A stretch of 43,759 nucleotides of DNA from Gemmatimonadota bacterium. GTDB lineage: Bacteria; Gemmatimonadota; Gemmatimonadetes; Longimicrobiales; Gaopeijiaceae. The translations under genes were made by a program, and so were the position numbers. Position 1 is the stretch's first letter. Each line of letters begins with the position of its first letter. Of this stretch, positions 39,569 to 43,759 are shown in pieces. Below the pieces are notes generated by a model, which was not told the DNA's origin, did not search any database, and worked only from the letters and a program-made list of their open reading frames with translations. The DNA lies in contig SLNQ01000028.1 in NCBI GenBank assembly GCA_007132965.1, forward strand, positions 1 through 43,759, given 5' to 3'.

Positions 39569-40224
39569 GCCTCCACCCCATCATCCTCTCGCTACAGGTG
39601 GCCGGGGCGGCCTCGGCGCTGGCCCTGGTGGTGGGGCTCCCGGTGGCGTGGCTCCTGGCTCGCCGGGAGCTGCCCGGCCGCAACGTGGCCACCGTCCTGA
39701 TCCTCCTCCCCATGGTGCTGCCGCCCACCGTGCTGGGGTACTACCTCCTGGTCATCGTGGGGCGGGAGGGACCGGTGGGGCAGATGGCCGAGGCCGTGGG
39801 TCTGGGCCGGATCGTCTTCACCCCCGGCGCCGCGGTGCTGGCGGCCTTCGCCGCCTCGGTCCCCTTTCTCATCGTGGCGGCCCGGGCCGGGTTCGAGCAG
39901 GTGGACCCGGCGTACGAGGAGGCGGCCCGGACGCTGGGACGCAGCGAGCCGGCCATCGCCTTCCTGGTGACCCTTCCCCTGGCATGGCGCAGCGTGGTGG
40001 CCGGCCTGGCTCTCACCTTTGCCCGGGCGGTGGGGGAGTTCGGCGCCACCATCATGGTGGCCGGAAGCGTCCCGGGACGAACCCGCACCGCCAGCATCGC
40101 CATCTACGAAGCGGTACAGGTGGGCCGGATGGACGAGGCCAACCTCATGGCCCTCCTCCTCACGGTCATCACCGCGGCCATGCTCCTGGCGCTGGTGGGT
40201 CTGGGCCGGGGAGGCGGCTGGTGA
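39565..40224 (+). CDS. modB: Molybdate ABC transporter permease
   Basis: Multiple TM segments; LLPMVLPPTVLGYYLL; EEAARTLGRSEPAIAFLVTLPLAWRSVVAGLALTFARAVGEFGATIMVAG (EAA loop). Confidence 0.92.
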   Translation: MSLHPIILSLQVAGAASALALVVGLPVAWLLARRELPGRNVATVLILLPMVLPPTVLGYYLLVIVGREGPVGQMAEAVGLGRIVFTPGAAVLAAFAASVPFLIVAARAGFEQVDPAYEEAARTLGRSEPAIAFLVTLPLAWRSVVAGLALTFARAVGEFGATIMVAGSVPGRTRTASIAIYEAVQVGRMDEANLMALLLTVITAAMLLALVGLGRGGGW

Positions 40225-40937
40225 TCCTGGAGGCTGTCGTGGACGGCCGGGTGGGGGAGTTCCACCTGCAGGTCCGCTTCCGGGCCGGAGGGGGCGTCAC
40301 CGCTCTATTCGGACCCTCGGGGGCGGGCAAGACACTGACCCTCAGGCACATCGCGGGGCTGAACCGTCCGGAGGAGGGCCGGATCACGCTGGGTGACCGA
40401 ACCCTCTTCGACTCGGAGCGGGGCATCCACCTCCAGCCGCAGGAGCGCGCCGTGGGGTACGTGTCCCAGGAGTCGGTCCTCTTCCCGCACCTCTCGGTGG
40501 CGGGCAACGTGGGCTTCGGGTTGCACCGCGAGCCACGGAGCCGGCGGAATCGCCGAATCGCCGAGGTGCTGGAGTTGGTGGAACTGGCAGGCTACGAGTC
40601 CCGCAGCCCCGACACGCTGTCCGGCGGAGAGGGACGCCGGGTCGCCATGGCCCGCGCCCTGGCCCCCCGCCCGTCCATCCTCCTCCTGGACGAGCCCTTC
40701 GCCGGCCTGGACTTCCGGGTGCGTCGGACCCTCCGGCGTCGCCTCCTGGCCATCCACGAGAATACCGGGGTCCCCATCCTCCTGGTGACCCACTCACTGG
40801 CCGATGTGCGGGAGGTGTGTGACGAGCTGGTCCTGGTGGACCGGGGACGGACGGTGGCCGCCGGCTCTGCCGGCGAGCTCATGGCCAGCCCTCCCAGCCC
40901 GCACGCCGCCGAGCTCCTGGCCGAGGACATGGCCTGA
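40221..40937 (+). CDS. modC: Molybdate-type ABC transporter ATP-binding protein, apparently without a C-terminal TOBE/MOP domain
   Basis: FGPSGAGKTLTLRHIAGL, GYVSQESVLFPHLSVAGNVGFGL, LSGGEGRRVAMARALAPRPSILLLDEPFAGLD, LLVTHSLADV; ends about 25 aa after the D-loop/H-loop region. Confidence 0.85.
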   Translation: MILEAVVDGRVGEFHLQVRFRAGGGVTALFGPSGAGKTLTLRHIAGLNRPEEGRITLGDRTLFDSERGIHLQPQERAVGYVSQESVLFPHLSVAGNVGFGLHREPRSRRNRRIAEVLELVELAGYESRSPDTLSGGEGRRVAMARALAPRPSILLLDEPFAGLDFRVRRTLRRRLLAIHENTGVPILLVTHSLADVREVCDELVLVDRGRTVAAGSAGELMASPPSPHAAELLAEDMA

Positions 40938-40949
40938 GGCCGACTCCGG

Positions 40950-41270
40950 TCAGTTGGCCTGGTTGGCCTCTCGAGCGGCGGTGATGACTCCGTAGACCTC
41001 CCTGCGGCTGGAGATCCGCAGCTTCCGGAGCACCCGCTCGGTATGACGACGCACCGTGTGCTCGCTCACGTGCATCTCCCGGGCGATCTCGGCGTTGGTG
41101 CGTCTGATGGCCAGCCTCCGGGCCACCTGGGCCTCGCGTCGGGTGAGGTCGAACCAGCGTACCAGCTCGCTGGGTCGCGGCAGCCCGGTGGAACGGGCGG
41201 GGATCCCCACCTCCAGGGGCTCCAGGGGGCGCAACAGGGATGTGTTGACGTTTGTGTCGGCAGAGTCCAT
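40950..41270 (-). CDS. Short LuxR/GerE-type HTH protein
   Basis: WFDLTRREAQVARRLAIRRTNAEIAREMHVSEHTVRRHTERVLRKLRISSRREVYGVIT: LuxR-type HTH with no recognisable sensor domain. Confidence 0.82.
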   Translation of the reverse strand: MDSADTNVNTSLLRPLEPLEVGIPARSTGLPRPSELVRWFDLTRREAQVARRLAIRRTNAEIAREMHVSEHTVRRHTERVLRKLRISSRREVYGVITAAREANQAN

Positions 41271-41364
41271 TCGGTACCTCCGAGGCTGAAGGGGACATTC
41301 CTTCCGCAGGGCGGATTCACCGCGCCTGCGATCTGCTCGGAAGGTGCCATGCGGCCATCAGCCG

Positions 41365-41387
41365 CTTTTCACCTGCCAGGTGAAAAG
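41365..41387. repeat. Perfect 23-bp palindrome CTTTTCACCTG-C-CAGGTGAAAAG
   Basis: 11-bp arms around a single central C, read directly; flanks extend the symmetry (CCg...tGG) with one mismatch. Confidence 0.95.
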
Positions 41388-41437
41388 TGGACGGCGATAC
41401 CCACAACGTGTTGGAAAAACGGGATTTAGGCTGGACT

Positions 41438-41459
41438 AAAAAAATAGGCAGTTTCTGCC
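41438..41459 (-). terminator. Candidate Rho-independent terminator on the minus strand: GGCAG-AAA-CTGCC followed by TATTTTTTT
   Basis: Plus strand aaaaaaataGGCAGtttCTGCC; the reverse strand places a U-tract directly 3' of a short GC stem. Confidence 0.4.
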
Positions 41460-41552
41460 CATGCCCGCCGGGCGGCGGGAGGCGATGGTTCAGGCGCGGG
41501 CGAACGACGCCCCTTCGTCACGACATCGCACCCCCCAACCGGAGGCGAACCC

Positions 41553-41723
41553 ATGCTGGGTTCCAGACTGAAGAAGGCCGTACTCGGACTGATGACCGTA
41601 TTCTTTCTCGCCGGAGGCGCACTGGCCTGTGACCGCCTGCCCACCGAGGTCCAGGGAGATGACAACTCGGGCAACAACGACGAGTGCATCCTGATCAACG
41701 GAATGCTCCACTGCCCCGACTGA
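41553..41723 (+). CDS. 56-aa small secreted peptide or lipoprotein, function unknown (absent from the supplied ORF track)
   Basis: Translation MLGSRLKKAVLGLMTVFFLAGGALACDRLPTEVQGDDNSGNNDECILINGMLHCPD*; RBS GGAGG at 41541-41545, 7 nt before the ATG; basic N-terminus, hydrophobic core, ALA-C cleavage/lipidation-like site. Confidence 0.65.
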   Translation: MLGSRLKKAVLGLMTVFFLAGGALACDRLPTEVQGDDNSGNNDECILINGMLHCPD

Positions 41724-41758
41724 AGATGAGGAGGCCGAGCCCCCGGGGCCTGGCCCGG

Positions 41759-43759
41759 CTAGTCCCGGGGCCCGGCCCCCACCACCCGAAGTTCGAGCTC
41801 CAGCTCCTGGAACCGTCGACTCTCAAGCAGCCCGGCACGGGTGTGGGGGCGCTGCTCGACGTAGTCGTGGAGGAGGCTCCGGGCCGAATCGGCCTGGCCC
41901 ATGTGCAGGAGGGCCCACGCCTCAAAGGGAATGAGCTCGGGATCGGTCCGCTCCGAGGTGGCCTCGGACAACCGTCGTCGAGCCTCGGGGACCATGCCGG
42001 CCCGGGCCAGCACCACCGCCTCGACGGCGTCGAGCCGGGCTCCCCAGGGCTGGGCCGGAAGATCGGTCAGCTCCCGGCGGATCCGGGCCGCAGCCTCCAC
42101 CTGCTCCGGGCCGCTCGCCGGACTCCAGGCCAGCAGCGCCATGCGGCAGTACCCCTTGACTCCGTCGCCCCGGTAGCGGTCGATCATCTGGTCGCACCAG
42201 TCGCGGGCCGCACGCAGGTCCCCGGTCTCCAGCGCCGTCTCGAAGAGTCGGGGGATGATGCCGCCGGTCCGGTCCAGGTAGGCGTCGGCCCTGTAGGCCC
42301 GCTCGGCGGCCCAACGGGCCTCGGCAAAGGCGCCCCTGACCTGAAGGACAGCGCTCAGGTCCGTCCACGCCCGGGCCCGGGTGGGATCCACCTCCACCAG
42401 GGTACGCAGCTTCTTCTCGGCCCGGTCCCCCAGCTCCATCCCCTGCTCCACCGAATCGGCAGGGGTCGTGTTCCACAGCCAGTAGGTGAGGGTGGCCTCC
42501 ACGGCCATGGCGTCGGGATCCCCCGGGTCGATCTCCAGGGCACGCTCGGCGTGTCGGAGCCCCCGGGTCATCCACGCCCGGGCCCCTTCGGCCTCCGGTC
42601 CGCCCGACCGGAACGCCATCCACATCCCGGCCAGTGCCGTCTCGGCCCGCTGAACGCTTGGCTCGGCCCACGAGGGAGCGTCGGTTTCGGCGCGGGCCAG
42701 GACGGAGTCGGCGATGGCCAGGAGGGTGGTGGCCGCCTCCAGCGATCCCACCTGCGCCAGGGAATCGGCCCGCTCCCGGTCGGCCACCGCCGAACGGATG
42801 AGCCCCAGGGTGGCCTCATCGGCGCCGGAGCCGTACATCCGGCGCTCCTTCATCCATGCACCGGCCCGCTCCCGGGCGAAGCGGGCCAGCCACGAGGCCA
42901 CGGCGTCGGCCACCTCCAGGTCGGTGGTGAGGGCGAACTCCCGGGAGCCCCGTCCGATGGCCACCCGGGAGTGGGCGTCCAGCAGAAGAGCGGTGACCCG
43001 CACGTGGTCGTCGATCCGGACCAGGTCCGAACGGAGGACCACCGAGGGTTCCGTCGCGGTCCCCGGCGCCCACTCCGGGTCGTAGGGCCGAGCCTCGAAG
43101 GAGGCCACCTCGGCCAGGCGAGCCAGCGTTTCGGTGGTGACGGTCCGGGAGAGGTCGATCCCCGATTCCAGGTTTCCGTGGCTGTCCACCGGCTCCACCA
43201 GGACCCGGGGCACCGGCGACCCCTGGGCCGGATCGGCGGAGGTCTGGACCACCCACAGAACCCCCACCATGAGCCCGATGACCAGGGTCCAGGCCCACCA
43301 GCGGGAGGCCACTCCGCCACCGGCAGAGGGGACGCCGGGTTCCGGCGCGGAGACGGGTTCCAGCGAGGGCGCCGGCTCCGGCACGGGGGCCGATTCCGGC
43401 GAGGCGGACTCCTCTTGGAGCGCCTGCACCAGCTCCGTCGTCTCGGCGCTGGGTTCCGCGTCGAAGTCCCGGGCCAGGCGCCGACTCAGAGCCTCGTACG
43501 CTTCCAGCGCGCCCACCCGGTCACCGGCCTCGTCCAGGAGCCGGATGACGCGGCGCACGTTGGGCTCGCCAAAGTCCACCAGGTCCAGCGCCCGCCGTGC
43601 CGCCGCCGCCGTCCCCACCGGGTCGTGGGCCAGCCTGGTCTCGGCCAGCTCGAGGGCGGCGTCGGCGGCGCTTCGTCGAAGCTCGGCCCGGCGGACCTCC
43701 ATCCACTGCTGAAAGGCGTTGGCCTGCTCGGCAAAGAAGCCGGGCATGAACTCGCCTGC
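41759..43759 (-). CDS. Membrane-tethered BTAD (SARP-type) regulator with a C-terminal TPR-like domain; N-terminus runs off the window
   Basis: GEFMPGFFAEQANAFQQWMEVRRAELRR...AAARRALDLVDFGEPNVRRVIRLLDEAGDRVGALEAYEALSRRLARDFDAEPSAETTEL (BTAD); single TM WWAWTLVIGLMVGVLWVV; helical repeats after it. The frame is open past 43747. Confidence 0.75.
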   Translation of the reverse strand, partial: AGEFMPGFFAEQANAFQQWMEVRRAELRRSAADAALELAETRLAHDPVGTAAAARRALDLVDFGEPNVRRVIRLLDEAGDRVGALEAYEALSRRLARDFDAEPSAETTELVQALQEESASPESAPVPEPAPSLEPVSAPEPGVPSAGGGVASRWWAWTLVIGLMVGVLWVVQTSADPAQGSPVPRVLVEPVDSHGNLESGIDLSRTVTTETLARLAEVASFEARPYDPEWAPGTATEPSVVLRSDLVRIDDHVRVTALLLDAHSRVAIGRGSREFALTTDLEVADAVASWLARFARERAGAWMKERRMYGSGADEATLGLIRSAVADRERADSLAQVGSLEAATTLLAIADSVLARAETDAPSWAEPSVQRAETALAGMWMAFRSGGPEAEGARAWMTRGLRHAERALEIDPGDPDAMAVEATLTYWLWNTTPADSVEQGMELGDRAEKKLRTLVEVDPTRARAWTDLSAVLQVRGAFAEARWAAERAYRADAYLDRTGGIIPRLFETALETGDLRAARDWCDQMIDRYRGDGVKGYCRMALLAWSPASGPEQVEAAARIRRELTDLPAQPWGARLDAVEAVVLARAGMVPEARRRLSEATSERTDPELIPFEAWALLHMGQADSARSLLHDYVEQRPHTRAGLLESRRFQELELELRVVGAGPRD

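Noticed and set aside
41721-41785. GC-rich inverted repeats (GCCCCCGGGGC, CCGGGGCCCGG) between the small peptide and the BTAD gene as a bidirectional terminator
   Set aside because: No T-tract on either strand; palindromes of G/C runs are common by chance here.

Overview
A 43.8 kb GC-rich bacterial chromosomal window, dense with genes in tightly overlapping operons. The gene content and the many long spurious antisense ORFs fit a high-GC, Gemmatimonadota-like genome, but that taxonomic guess is inference only. Left to right it contains: a YqeK-like HD hydrolase (partial) with panC and panB; an NFACT/RqcH-like gene; a trp operon (trpC-trpF-trpB ... trpA) with a HEAT-repeat gene and an HD-GYP gene between trpB and trpA; lexA, divergent from trpC and convergent with a separate trpD; truA; a fructose-6-phosphate aldolase/transaldolase-like gene; an HtrA/Deg protease; a purine cluster purB-purC-(pssA)-purS-purQ-purL-purF; a large secreted lipoprotein-like protein; fbp; comEC; a LapA-like gene; miaB; a kaiC-kaiB-hybrid histidine kinase operon without an adjacent kaiA; an XRE-HTH/substrate-binding-domain regulator with modABC; a LuxR-type HTH protein; an untracked small secreted peptide; and a membrane-tethered BTAD/TPR protein (partial). 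The most interesting signals are: the clock-like KaiC/KaiB/kinase operon, including residue-level differences from cyanobacterial KaiC; two adjacent signalling-type genes with apparently homologous N-termini embedded in the trp operon; a perfect 23-bp palindrome whose half-site recurs upstream of fbp; an imperfect dyad enclosing an apparently leaderless promoter for the mod regulator; and tandem repeats on the lexA promoter. No tRNA, rRNA, CRISPR array or transposase was recognised. All family calls come from reading motifs by eye, not from database searches.
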